Assembly (NCBI GenBank): GCA_025526915.1
Contig: JAHLKH010000093.1
Location: 34,102-98,101, forward strand
DNA length: 64,000 bases
Direction: 5' to 3'
Source: Entophlyctis helioformis
Taxonomy: Eukaryota > Chytridiomycota > Chytridiomycetes > Chytridiales > Chytriomycetaceae
Position 1 is the stretch's first letter, and every line of letters starts with the position of its first letter. Shown one piece after another: positions 22,401-32,541 of this stretch. The notes under the pieces were generated by a model. The model saw only the letters and a program-made list of their open reading frames with translations, was not told where the DNA came from and searched no databases. The translations under genes were made by a program, and so were the position numbers.

Positions 22401-24127
22401 TTGGCATGGGCGAGATGCGTGGCGCGGCGCCACGGATCGGGGACGTCTCGCGGCCATGGAGAGGCGTGCCCTCGACCTCGAGGTACGAGTTGGTCATGGC
22501 ATGGCGCAGCCGCACGAGCTGCGAGACGCCAAACTCGCCGCCCTGGTACTCGTTCATGTGCAGAATCTGCCAGAACGTTGCGCACGAGGTCGTGTCTTTG
22601 GGGTGCAGGGGGTTGAGCTGGTGGTACGACAGATGCACGCGCTTCTCGCGCAGATGGGCTGCCAGGTACCCTTCCTTTTCCTTGTGGTAGAAGCGCACAA
22701 ACTGGCCGGCGCGGATCCGGCGCGAGGCTTCGGGCGTGTGGTTGGCGTGGAACAGGTGGATGAGCCAGCCGTGCGGCTGGATCGCTGCGCTGGCCTCGAA
22801 AAAGCCCGACTGGCGCACATCGTCAAAGATGCGTGCGCGCTCGACCGTGGTGGTCAGGCCGTCTGCCGACTGAGGGTCGTGGCCGCCGCCGCCGCCATTG
22901 GCGGTGCTGCTGCTGCTGGCAGTGGGCTGTGCAGACGCGGGCGTGGCGGACGGCACCACGGAATGGAAGATGCGGCCGACGTTGAGGTAGTTGTCCGTCT
23001 TGACCGACTGCAGCACAACCACGTCGCGGATGCGCACGTTTTCGCCCTCGGCGCGGATGCGGTAGCGCGGCAGGATGCGGAAGAGCGACTCTTTGCGCAC
23101 ATTGGCATCCGCGCCGACGCGCATGCTGATGCTCTCGTGCGAGCACGTCTCTTTGGAGTTGACGCAGAGCACCTTGGACGAGTAGATGTTGCGCAGCTGG
23201 AGCACCATGCCGTACACGACTGTCGATCGGATCGTCCAAGACGAGTGTCAGCCGCAGGTCCATGCCGTTGCAAAGCGCAGCTGTAAAACGCGCAGATCGG
23301 CATGCAGGTGCAGATCGACATCCAGGTGCACAACAACCAAGCCCAGACACACGGCAAGAAACGCATCGCAACGTGCCTGGCTTCCCCATCAGGCGAGCAA
23401 GCTCTTCCTCGTTCTGCTTGCGCTCGGCCCGTGCCTCGCTGCGCAGATCCTCCCAATGGGCCGCATCGGCCGCCGAGATGCTGGCGGGACACGGCGCCAG
23501 CAGCGGATCCGTCTGCGTGTCAAACAGCAGTTCCTGGTCAGCGTACTGCGACGACGCCACGGCCACGCTCTTGACGCTCAGCGCGAACTTGCGGAATGTC
23601 TTGAGGCAGCCGTACTGCGACAGCGGCTCGATGCGGAACACGGACTTGAGCGGATTGTCGCAGCGCACACTATGGCCGTGGCCGTGGTTGTGGTTGTGGT
23701 TGTGGTTGTGGCCGTGGTTGTGGCCGCTGTGGGTGGTGGCCGAGGCGGTCGTGGTGCTGGCGCGGTCGCGGGCACGGGCAGCGCGGCCGGCAGCAACAGC
23801 AGCAGCGGCAGCAGCGGCCGCAGAGGCAGCGTCGGCACCGGCACCGGCACCAGCGTCGGCAAAGGCAAAGTCGGTCTCGCGAGGCTTGACGAGGCCCTTC
23901 CACGAGATGCCGCAGCCGTCGACAAACAGCGAGCCGGCCGACTCGGACTGGATGACAATCTCGTCGCCGATGCGCAGCGGCTCGTCCTGCTGGAACTGCT
24001 CGTGCTGGCCATGGCCGTGTGCGTGTGCGTGGCCGTGTGCGTGGCCGTGGGTATGGCCGTGTGTCTGATGGTGACGGTCGTTCATCCGTCTGGGCAATAT
24101 CGGCAAACCGCCAGATCCTGCCTTCAT
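13450..24127 (-). CDS. Inositol 1,4,5-trisphosphate receptor-type calcium release channel
   Basis: A gene of about ten exons encoding roughly 3,300 residues. Order of domains: suppressor/beta-trefoil region (24127 to about 23375); MIR-type beta-trefoil (about 23225-21615, e.g. LVRLRHAMTNSYLEVEG and FRIQNYRTGAWL); RIH domains in one long exon (about 21550-16726); RIH-associated domain (about 16300-15850); and the channel domain (15228-13450). Pore marks are the selectivity filter GGGIGE (14211-14228), NVIFGIIFDTFGQLRDE, and the Cys/His linker with CFIC and FEAHIKTDHNVFHYLFFFVHL. The family releases Ca2+ from internal stores on IP3 binding. His-rich tracts occur at residues 19-43 and 133-152. 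The first splice junction (about 23380/23227) is unresolved. One T appears missing near 16,143, breaking the frame. An alternative start ATG is at 24,085. Confidence 0.88.
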
Positions 24128-24160
24128 TTCAACGAGGCCAGCAGCGCAGGTCAGGTCAGG

Positions 24161-25283
24161 TCAGGCGTGCAGCGGCAGCTTGGCCGTGCGCGAAGCCGCA
24201 GCAGGAGGAGCATCGACGCTGCCGGCATCGTCAATGGCCGAGTCCAAGTCTGGCGCGCCGGCGCCAAGGACCAGCGAGCACGTCGCCACGCGGGCCTCTT
24301 GTGCGGGATCGTGCGTGATCCAGACGAGGTTGCCGCGTTGGCACAGCGACTGCTCCACAAGCCGGCACGTCTCGGGGTCCAGTGCACTCGTGGGCTCTGT
24401 CCGATCGGTCGGTCGGTCGGTCGGTCGGTCGAGGTGAGTGTCGGCTGCCAGCACAAGCACAGGCACGCTGCGTCGCTGCTTACCATCCAGGAGCAGCACG
24501 TCGGGGTTGCGCGACAGGCCGATCGCAATGGCCACGCGCTGCAGCTCGCCGCCGCTGAGCTGGTTCCACGGCTTGCTCCACGTCTCGGTGGGCAAGTTCC
24601 ACCTGTGCATGCGTTCGCTGTCAGCCACTCGATAGACCCGCAGCAGACACACTCACGCAGACACACTCACGCAGACGCAATCTTGATGGGGTCGGTCAGA
24701 TCTGCTGCTGCATGCCGCTGCTGTGCACGGAACGCCGACAGGGTTTCAATGAACTGGCTGGGCGTGCCGCTCAGCACCGGCGGCCGCTGCGGCACGTACA
24801 GCACACGCGACCGCCACTCGGGCACGCCGAAATGCGATGCATCGCTGCCATCCAAGTCAGATCTCGGAATGCCCATCGTCCAAGGCGGAGGTTTCACGTA
24901 CTGGCCGTTGAGGCACACGGTTCCGACGTCGAACGGAACGAGCTGTGCCAGACACTTGAGCAGCGTCGTCTGCCGAGGGGTGTGGGTGAGTGGTCGTGAG
25001 TGGTTGTGAGTGGTTGTGACTGTCAGCACCAGCTGCCACAGGCTGCAGGTCTACAGGCTGCGACACCGCACCTTGCCGGACCCTGTTCGTTCTCCGGCAA
25101 GTCAGCTGTGCACCAACGGCCGAGACAGGGACTGCGAGTGAGAGCCCGCAACGCACCACTGGGGCCGCGGACGGCAAGCACAAAGGGCCGCACCGAGTCG
25201 TCCAGGTGCAGCGACACCTTGTCAAACAGCGGCTGGCCATCGGGCAGACGCTTGCAAAGGGAATCCACTTGGAACGTCACCAT
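24161..25283 (-). CDS. ABC-type ATPase, FetA/YbbL-like single nucleotide-binding domain
   Basis: Five exons (25283-25157, 25082-25072, 24969-24671, 24602-24484, 24396-24161) give 263 residues. The Walker A loop GPSGSGKTTLL is assembled only by including an 11-nt exon. Also present are a Q-loop (YVPQRPPVLSG), the signature LSGGELQR, Walker B with LLLDEPTSALD, and the H-loop VWITHD. There is no membrane segment, so it needs a partner permease. The short NBD and the order of its motifs resemble bacterial FetA/YbbL and plant STAR1, which pair with FetB/YbbM-type membrane proteins; that assignment is inference. Intron 4 holds a (GGTC)n tract. The stop lies 33 bp from the IP3 receptor ATG on the same strand. 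Confidence 0.82.
24405..24431 (+). repeat. (GGTC)n tetranucleotide repeat in ABC gene intron
   Basis: Six to seven GGTC units within intron 4 of the ABC ATPase gene. Confidence 0.85.
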
Positions 25284-25451
25284 GACGAGATGATGTCAAT
25301 GAGTTGAAGATGAACGAGGCAAGTGGTTTGTATTGGGCACAATAAGATAGATAAGTTATGTTGGGATGAGATGGGCCCAGACGGCGAGATCAGCGATGCT
25401 CAGCCAGTCGAGACGCGGCGATGGGGCGATGGGGCGATGGAACGACGACGC

Positions 25452-25667
25452 TCAGTAGAGACGGCCGGTGAGCTCAAAGTTGGCGAGGTCGACGACGCTC
25501 ACGCCGATGCTGGCATCCTTGGACGACGACGCAGGCGACGACGGCGACGACACGGCAGCAGGAGGGGTTGCGGTCTTGACGCCGGCGGCAGGGCTGGCGG
25601 TGATGGCGGGAGCCACAGACGCGGGGCCGTTGTTGCGGAGGGCAAAGAGGTTGACGTTGGAGATCAT
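25452..25667 (-). CDS. Small Ala/Ser-rich protein, unknown function
   Basis: A 71-residue ORF beginning MISNVNLFALRNNGP and ending DLANFELTGRLY, with a Ser/Pro/Ala-rich middle. There is no signal peptide, transmembrane helix or Cys motif. I support it as a gene because a strong TATA box (25794-25801) lies about 130 bases upstream on the same strand and the leader between them is pyrimidine-rich in the sense direction. No family recognised. Confidence 0.5.
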   Translation of the reverse strand: MISNVNLFALRNNGPASVAPAITASPAAGVKTATPPAAVSSPSSPASSSKDASIGVSVVDLANFELTGRLY

Positions 25668-25793
25668 TGCGAGAGTGTGTGCGAGAGAGAGTGTGTACGA
25701 GAGTGCGAAAGTGCGAGGCCGAGGGCTGGTAGGCGAGTAGACGAGTGTGTGTCTGTGTGTGATGGAAAGAAAAAAGTGGGCAAGTGGCCCCCC

Positions 25794-25801
25794 CTTTTAT
25801 A
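25794..25801 (-). promoter_or_regulatory. TATA box for the small 71-residue gene
   Basis: TATAAAAG on the minus strand next to a G-run, about 127 bases upstream of the ATG at 25,667. Confidence 0.6.
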
Positions 25802-26237
25802 CCCGCTAGATCGAGGGGGGATCTGGCAGCGATCAAGGGGGGATCAAGGGGGAAGGCGAGCGTGCCGCAGCGTGCCGCAGCGTGCGGAAGTGGCTGTGAA
25901 GGCACAGCACCGCATGGATGAATTTTTGTGGGCTCTCCGTAGGCTCTGTGCCTGAATGTTGCTCCTGTTCCCCCTCCTCAATCACCCGCGTGGGCTCCTC
26001 GTGCGCTCCTCGTGGGCTCTGCATGGGCTCTGCATGGGCTCAACCACCACGTTGTGGCGAATCTGAGCACAACGCGGACGGCGGTGCGGTGATGAAGAGT
26101 GTGCACGAGGTGTGCACGGCGAGGTTGGCCGCATCGGAAGCGGACAAATGGGCCGCTCGACGGCAGAGCACACTGCCATCTCATCTCTCCTCATCGTGCC
26201 CTCATGCCACCTCACACTGCATCGCCGTTGGCCTGAC
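25802..26237. other. Intergenic region with short imperfect repeats
   Basis: It holds near-repeats built on GGGCTC (about 25,988-26,041) and on GGGGATC (about 25,815-25,850). The missing 3' exon of the SDR remnant could lie here, but I cannot identify it. Confidence 0.35.
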
Positions 26238-26712
26238 GTCGCGAGGTAGATCTGCGTGAGCGCTCCCTGCTTGGCCGTCAGCGATGTCAGGTACGACAGC
26301 GTGTCCGTGATGTATCCAAACACGGACAGGATGCCGCTGGACATGCTGTAGAGATCCTTGGGTCCGCGCATCAGCTCCGTGTGCACAACGCCCGGGTGCA
26401 GCGAGTTGACGTAGATGCCGCTGTCGCCAAAGCGCTTGTCGAGGCCGCGCGAGAACAGGATGTTGGCCAGCTTGGACTGGCCGTAGCGGGCCCACGCCGA
26501 CAGGAACGTCTCGTCGTTGATCCTGTCAAAGTTGATGCCTTCCTTGGGAGCGAACGTGTGGCCGTATGAGCTGACGTTGACGACACGCGACGGCGTCTGC
26601 TTCTGCAGCGCGGGCAGGAGCGTGGTGGTGAAGACAAAGTGGCCGACGTGGTTGGTGCCGATCTGCGTCTCGATGCCGTCCTTGGTGAGCGCAAAGGGGC
26701 ATGCCATGATGC
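26238..26712 (-). pseudogene. Short-chain dehydrogenase/reductase remnant lacking the cofactor-binding half
   Basis: One exon encodes the middle and C-terminal part of a classical SDR of the retinol-dehydrogenase/WWOX-like type. Visible are IMACPFALTKDG, the NHVGHF segment, the Ser in VVNVSSYGH, the catalytic YGQSK and the LHPGVVHTEL segment. A good 3' splice site (with CTGAC branch) precedes it. However, the 190 bases up to the divergent Pil1 gene contain no exon with the TGxxxGIG Rossmann motif or the following helices, so about 90 N-terminal residues are absent. The 3' end is also unresolved after the GTCAGG donor. I read it as a truncated relic; a distant or misassembled first exon is the alternative. 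Confidence 0.6.
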
Positions 26713-26906
26713 CTGCCGCGAGACCAGTCAGACCCGCCAGGGTACGCAGCGTGCGATGCAGCGTGCGATGGCAGGCGGATGGCAGCGTGTCAGCCGTGCC
26801 TCCATCCATCCGCACGATCCAATGCATCCAATGCCACACAGGCCTGCCACAATGAGCGTTGCGAGCACAAGATCCTTGTCCGACATTCACACGCCACAAC
26901 CTTCTG

Positions 26907-29167
26907 ATGGCGTTCCAAGGCCTCCGACGAGGCCTCGTGTCCATCAACTCGGCCGACCCCAAGCTGGCCAACCTCGTCCAGGAGGAGAAGGACGTGCTCA
27001 AGGAGCTGTCGGCCTTTACCAAGGAGAAGAGCGAAGGTGCGTTGCTGCCAGCCAGGGTGCAGTGTGCGTCCATGCACGCTGCGATGCCCTTGCCGAGCCT
27101 GGCCGGACGGTCGGAGAACGGGCGGCACGCCAATGTGGCAATGACCGACTGCCTTGAACAGCCGGCGGCCCCGGGGATGGGCACAGTGGCTGCGGATGCC
27201 CGGGATGCGACGCTGACCGCTGCCGTGGGACACACGGCCTGCAGCCAACAAGTACCTGACGCTCTGGGGCAACATCGAGCATGCCGACGTCAAGGTGAGC
27301 AGGCCAGCCCTGCGTCACGGCAAGGGCCGCTGCTGCTGGTGCTGACAGTTTGCGGTGCAGGACATTCTGGACAGGACCAAGGACATTCTCGACGAGCTCG
27401 ACACCACCTTTGCCGACTTTACGGGTGTGTGTCTGTCTGTCCGTCTGTCCACCTGCCTGTCTGCATGCCTGTATGGCCACCTACATGCCTGTCTGAATGC
27501 CATCGTGCGGCCAGCTTGACCAAGCATGTGTTGTTTGCACATCAGCCACGTCACTGGTTTGTGCTGTGCCACTTACACGTGAAGATACGCATGGTCACAG
27601 CCAGATACACGGCCTACCGCGAGAAGCTCAAGGAGATCAACCGGCGCAGCGAGACGCTACATGCGCTTCAGCAGAAGGAGAAGCATCTGCAGGAAAAGGT
27701 GGCGAGCGCCATCAGGAACAAGCGGCCGCACGAGCAGATCCAGGCCGAGCTCACGGTAGTCGAGAAGGAGGTGCTGGAGCAGGTGGCAGAGTTTGAATCG
27801 AGCAAGCGTGCGCTGCTCAAGGAGGGCCTGGACGAACAGTTTGACGGGTACTTGAATATGGGGCGGCACCTTGCGGTCATGGGCACGTTTGGAAAGCATA
27901 TCGCCAATCAGCTGCCACAGGGCAAGCTCTCGCCTGGCCAGGAGCTGCCGCTCTACACGGGTAAGCCAGAGTGTCACTGTCGCGTTGTCTGCCCATCCAC
28001 AGCCTAACGGATGGGATGGATCGGATGGAATGGGATGGGATGCAACGATCAGGAGGCGAGGTGACCAAGCAGATCTACTCTGACTTTATGAAGGAGCTCA
28101 AGGAAGTGCGGGCACGCGGCACTGGCGCAGGCGGCGTGCCGCACTTGCACCGCAGCAGCACACAGGGGTCGCTGCACGAGCTCACGCGCCGATCGACAAT
28201 CAGCAGCAGCACATCTGGAGTGGACGGAGGCGCGAACCGACGGATATCCACCGACCAGTTTGGACAGCCCATTCCGTCGTCGCCCCTGCCGCCGCCGCTG
28301 TCCAACTACGGCAGCGACACGCAGAGCATCCATCAGCCCATGTCGCCGCAGCAGCTCATGATGCAGCCGTCGCCGCCCTTTCGGCCCGTGCAGCAGCCGC
28401 CGCATGTGCCCCAGATGCAGCTCCACCAGCAGCTGCACCAGCGGACCGACACGCTGGCGAGCGATGGCGGGTACTTTCCAGGGCCGCAGACCCTGGGGGG
28501 ATCCCAGCCCATGCCGCAGGAAGGAGCATGGGCAGGCAGCAGCATAGGCGGCATAGGCGGGGGCTACGGCGGGCCCGGATCAGTGTCTGGATCGCTGGTC
28601 AATGGGCAGTCGGGCAGCGGGCTGGGCTACCAGCCGCAGTACCAGCAAGCGCCACATCCAAGCATCTCGCAGTCTCCGCCAAACGCAGCCTTTGCGGCAT
28701 ATGGGCTTGCGGGGCCGCCACTGCGCAGCAACGGGCCAGGCAGCGGCCTTGCGAGCGCGACGCACACGAATCCGATGGCCATGCAAGGCAACAGCTACCA
28801 CTACCAGCAACAGCCGTATCCGACGCAGATGGCGTACCAGGGCAACGCGCACTTGCCACCGCCACAGCACGCGTCGTCGCTGGGATCGTCGCCGGCGTCG
28901 TCACAGGGCCGGTTCATGCCGGGCCCGATGACGCCGTCGCCGGTGCTGCAGCCGCAGCGATCAATGACGATGCCGCCGCCGCTGGGGGCAAGCCTCGCCA
29001 GCAGCCTCGCCAGCAGCCTTGCAAGCAGCCAGCCGCTTCCAGGTGCGATGCCGCCGGACGATCCCGAGGGCACGGTGCGCTGCGGCTTGTGCGGGCATGC
29101 AGTGGAGAGTGCGCGGCTGGGCGAGCACCGGGACAGCAGCTGCCTGACGTATATCCGGGCAGCGTGA
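26907..29167 (+). CDS. Eisosome core protein Pil1/Lsp1 family (BAR domain) with C-terminal CCHC motif
   Basis: Five exons (26907-27036, 27245-27294, 27361-27424, 27601-27960, 28053-29167) join in phase to 572 residues. Residues about 1-230 match the Pil1 BAR domain: LANLVQEEKDVLKEL, YLTLWGNIEHADVKDILD, YREKLKEINRRSETL, a long charged coiled helix, then GYLNMGRHLAVMGTFGKHI and a conserved GEVTKQI segment. Pil1 proteins bend the plasma membrane and form eisosome furrows. A Pro/Gln/Ser-rich disordered region of about 300 residues follows. The last 30 residues carry CGLCGHAVESARLGEHRDSSC, a CxxC...HxxxxxC pattern that could bind zinc. An upstream ATG (26,852) is in another frame and not used here. 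Confidence 0.82.
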
Positions 29168-29653
29168 GCGAGAGAGAAGTGAGTGGCGAGAGAGGGAATA
29201 AAGCGAGAGGCGTGAGTAATGGCAAGTGAATGAGTGGCAAGTGATCAGGGATATGAGTGAGATAAGAGAGAGAAGAGAGAGAGAAGAGAGTGAGTGAGAA
29301 GAGTGAGAAGAGAGAAGTGAGTGAGTAGAGAGAAGAGCGAAGAGTGATCCATTTCCCCCACACCGACACCGACACGGCACGGCACGGGTTCACACCCCGA
29401 GCCCCCACACGCAGCCAATCAGAAGGCGCGGCGGTGACCGAGTTCCGAGCCGGCGACCTCGGAAGTGCACGCCTGGGCCGTGGTGGGCCGACGTGAGTGG
29501 GCAGGGCGGGCCAGCCAGGCGTGGCCTGTTCCCCACACTCTCCCTGCTCCAACGCACAGTCCCGGCAGTCCAGCCCGGCAGTCCAGTCCAGCCCGGCAGT
29601 CCAGTCCAGCCCGGCAGTCCAGCCCGACAGTCCAGCACTCGCACCCCAGTGCA
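29168..29653 (+). repeat. GA-rich tract and tandem repeats upstream of the Zn2Cys6 gene
   Basis: 29,165-29,345 is a polypurine tract of GAGA/GTGA units. 29,555-29,640 contains four copies of a unit built on GGCAGTCCAGTCCAGCCC. No gene is seen. The second block lies just before the chosen ATG, so it is probably leader sequence. Confidence 0.7.
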
Positions 29654-32449
29654 ATGCAGCCCCCGCCGCACGGTGCTCCCTCGGCGAGTCCGGCGGGTGC
29701 AGACCACCCAGACAGCGCAGACCGCTCAGACCAGACAGACCACACACCCGCAACCACGGCCCAGACAGACCAGACATCCACAGCCCAGACATCCACAGCC
29801 ACGCCGGCCGTCGACTGGGCCGACATCTTCGCCTGCCCGCTGCTCAACTCGCCGTCGTTCCTCGCCGACCTGGCCTTTGCTCCCTCGGCCCTGCCGCCGG
29901 CCCACGCCCAAGGCCAAGGCCAAGGCCAAGCCCACGCCAACGCCCACGCCCACGCCCAGTCCGGCTTGGACGCCTCCTCTTCCTCCTCCTCGGTGCTCGC
30001 CTCGGTCAGCGCCCACAACCGCAACCGCCTCACCACAGACCCCGATGCCGACCTGTGGGCCATCGAGGACTTTGGCCTGCTGTTCAACCCGGCGCTGGCC
30101 TTTGATCCCTTTGCCGCCACCAGCGCTGTCGCCGTCGCCATGCCCGACTCAATGCCCGACCCGCTGGCCGTGCACCACAACAACCAACAGCACCACAACC
30201 AACAGCATCTGCTGCCCACAGCCATGACTGCCGCTGCAGGCAGCCAGTCTGCTTGGACAGCCTCGGTCCTGGGCAGCCTGCATCCCAACAGCAGCATGGC
30301 GTCTGCTTCCTCGTCGTCGTCGCTGTCTTCGCTGTCGTCATCGCTAGCAGCCATGCCGATCGACGACTCCCTCACACTGCACCAGCTGCCGTCCAAGCGA
30401 TCGTCGGTGGACATGACCGATGCCGCAGCGGCTGCAACGTCCTCGTCCACAACGACACCCACCCCCACACGCCCTGCATCTTCCTCGCTATCGGCGCTCA
30501 CGGCGCTCACCGCCGGCCACACACAAACAAAGACCGAATCGCCCACTGCCGCCGACGACGATCCCTTGGCTGGCGCACAGCCCTTGACCGCCAAGCGGCG
30601 CAAGATTGCGCAGGCATGCACCCACTGCAAAAAGGCCCATGTGTCGTGCGAGACCGTGCGGCCCTGCAGGCGCTGTGTCAAAAAGGGCCTGCAGGACTCG
30701 TGTGTCGATGCGCCGCGCAAGCCGCTGCTCGCGAGCGACGCCAGCCCGCCCATGGCCATGGCTGCGCTGCCGATCGAGCTGGGGCTGGTGGGTGGCACGC
30801 GCAAGGGACGCGTCAAGGGACGGCCGTCTGGTGCGGTTGTTGCTGCTTCTGCTGCAGGTGCGAGCGGTGCAGGCTTGGGAGGCGCAGCGGCTGCCGTCGC
30901 CAAGTCGTGCGGAACGTGTCCGGTGCGCATCCTGCCCAAGACGCAGCTGGTCGAGGCTGCAGCCGCTGTGGCGTCCCGCAAGGCGTCGTCGATGCTGGCC
31001 GCGGTTGCCGGTGCTGCACCTGCCTCTGCGAGCAGCTGCGGCAAGCTCGCTGCAGACGCGGACGGGCCCGTCAAGATCGAGTCTGGGCTCGATGCAGGCA
31101 GCTCGGCCGTGGCTGCACAGGGAGACGCGGCTCCACCGTCGGCACCCGAGACGCCTTCGTCGGCAGCCATTCTGGAGAGCGCCATGCACGTCCACGAGCA
31201 GCACCAGAAACAGCAGCAACTGCAGCAGCAACTACTACAGCAGCTACAACTGCAACAGCAGCAGAATGGCGCGCTTGGACTTGGACCGACGGGATCCGTA
31301 GACGTGCACAAAGCCTCGGATCGGACAGCCATGGACGCAAACACTACCATACTGGATAGGCGCTGGACGCTTAGCCAGCAGCAGTTTGTGTCCATCGCAG
31401 CCAACTTTCTGCCGCAGCATCTGCCAGTCGGCTCTCCGTCGGCAGCAGCACAGCAGCAACAACAGCAACATCAACAGCAACAAGAGCAGTCGGTGGGATC
31501 GCCATTCCAGGGAATGCAACAGCAGGCACAGCAGGTCCAGCCGTGGCCGGCGTTTCCTCAGATGCAGCAGATGGCCGAGATGCCGCAGCACATGATCTCC
31601 ATGTCACGAACGCTGTCATCATCGTCGTCATCGTCGCACCATTCACACCAGCACCACCAGACAGCCGGCATGGGCAAGCTGCATCCGCCGCTGCAGCCTA
31701 AACAGAGTCCGCTGATGCCGTCGCCGCTGTCCGGCGTGCAGCCCACCATACCGCCGGGACCATCGTCGACAGAGTCTGAACAGCCAGCCATAGACTTCCG
31801 GTCCATGGGCCCGCTCGAAGCGGTCCTTGCCGCGCAACAGATCGAGCCAGGCGTCGCCACGCACATCCTCTTTCTCGTGCGGCAGCTCTCTGAGCGCCAA
31901 CGCGGTGGCCAATCCCATCTCCCGCCGCAGCTGGCTGCTGCTGCCTCTTCTGCCACTGGCGGCTCTTCTCTCATGGACAGCCGCCCATCGCTGCGGGTCG
32001 CCGACTACCCGTCGCTGCTCGCCAAATCCCTGCCGTCGACGCCGTCGGCCGTGTTCTCGCCGTCGGGGCTCCTGTACACGGCCAACGCGTCGTTTGCGCA
32101 TCTGGTGAGCGTGCCGCTCGACGACCTGGTGAGCGGGCACTACTGTCTGTACGGGCTGCTGGACATGCCGTCGATGCTCGCCGTGCTGGACTTGGCCCTC
32201 AACTACGCGCTCAAGAAGGACCCCCACTCGTTTGGCCGGTGTGTCGTGTATGCCGGCGGGAATGCCGGGCCGGACGCTGCGGGCCAGCTTGCTCAGGCTC
32301 GGCAGGCGTCAGCGACACAGCAGCAGGGCGGCAGTGGCAGTGGCAGTGGGAGTGGGAGTGGGAAGAGCTGGGCGAGACACTGTGCACTGAGCGTGTCGAC
32401 GTTCCGTGACGTGGATCTGTGGGTCGTTGCGCAGTTCATACCCGTGTAG
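29654..32449 (+). CDS. Zn2Cys6 transcription factor with PAS-like C-terminus (AcuK/Ert1/Rds2-like)
   Basis: An intronless ORF of 931 residues from the ATG at 29,654 (start chosen after the repeat block; the frame is open further upstream). Residues about 315-350 hold the binuclear cluster C-x2-C-x6-C...C-x2-C-x6-C in [17 protein letters not shown] and following residues. Long Ala, Gln and Ser/His tracts surround it. Residues about 790-925 resemble a PAS fold: [37 protein letters not shown] and a terminal [18 protein letters not shown] strand. This pairing matches the regulators of gluconeogenesis and alternative carbon use in other fungi. A Gly-Ser repeat breaks the PAS region. The target genes cannot be read from the sequence. 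Confidence 0.78.
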   Translation: MQPPPHGAPSASPAGADHPDSADRSDQTDHTPATTAQTDQTSTAQTSTATPAVDWADIFACPLLNSPSFLADLAFAPSALPPAHAQGQGQGQAHANAHAHAQSGLDASSSSSSVLASVSAHNRNRLTTDPDADLWAIEDFGLLFNPALAFDPFAATSAVAVAMPDSMPDPLAVHHNNQQHHNQQHLLPTAMTAAAGSQSAWTASVLGSLHPNSSMASASSSSSLSSLSSSLAAMPIDDSLTLHQLPSKRSSVDMTDAAAAATSSSTTTPTPTRPASSSLSALTALTAGHTQTKTESPTAADDDPLAGAQPLTAKRRKIAQACTHCKKAHVSCETVRPCRRCVKKGLQDSCVDAPRKPLLASDASPPMAMAALPIELGLVGGTRKGRVKGRPSGAVVAASAAGASGAGLGGAAAAVAKSCGTCPVRILPKTQLVEAAAAVASRKASSMLAAVAGAAPASASSCGKLAADADGPVKIESGLDAGSSAVAAQGDAAPPSAPETPSSAAILESAMHVHEQHQKQQQLQQQLLQQLQLQQQQNGALGLGPTGSVDVHKASDRTAMDANTTILDRRWTLSQQQFVSIAANFLPQHLPVGSPSAAAQQQQQQHQQQQEQSVGSPFQGMQQQAQQVQPWPAFPQMQQMAEMPQHMISMSRTLSSSSSSSHHSHQHHQTAGMGKLHPPLQPKQSPLMPSPLSGVQPTIPPGPSSTESEQPAIDFRSMGPLEAVLAAQQIEPGVATHILFLVRQLSERQRGGQSHLPPQLAAAASSATGGSSLMDSRPSLRVADYPSLLAKSLPSTPSAVFSPSGLLYTANASFAHLVSVPLDDLVSGHYCLYGLLDMPSMLAVLDLALNYALKKDPHSFGRCVVYAGGNAGPDAAGQLAQARQASATQQQGGSGSGSGSGSGKSWARHCALSVSTFRDVDLWVVAQFIPV

Positions 32450-32541
32450 AGCATAATGAAGCGAATTGCCCATGTCGTATCGTGTTGCTTGTGGTCATCG
32501 TTCGTGTTGCGCGTTCTCTATACGATCACAAAGCGTTCACC

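Noticed and set aside
26852..26906. Upstream ATG (MSVASTRSLSDIHTPQP) as the start of the Pil1-like gene
   Set aside because: It is in a different frame from the BAR domain and would need a two-base insertion. The in-frame ATG at 26,907 was used.
29555..29640. Direct repeats resembling a CRISPR array
   Set aside because: Units are contiguous without unique spacers and lie in a eukaryotic leader, so this is a simple tandem repeat.
29419..31404. 661-codon minus-strand frame antisense to the Zn2Cys6 gene
   Set aside because: Low-complexity shadow of the sense Gln/Ser/Ala tracts. The zinc cluster and PAS-like end are on the plus strand.
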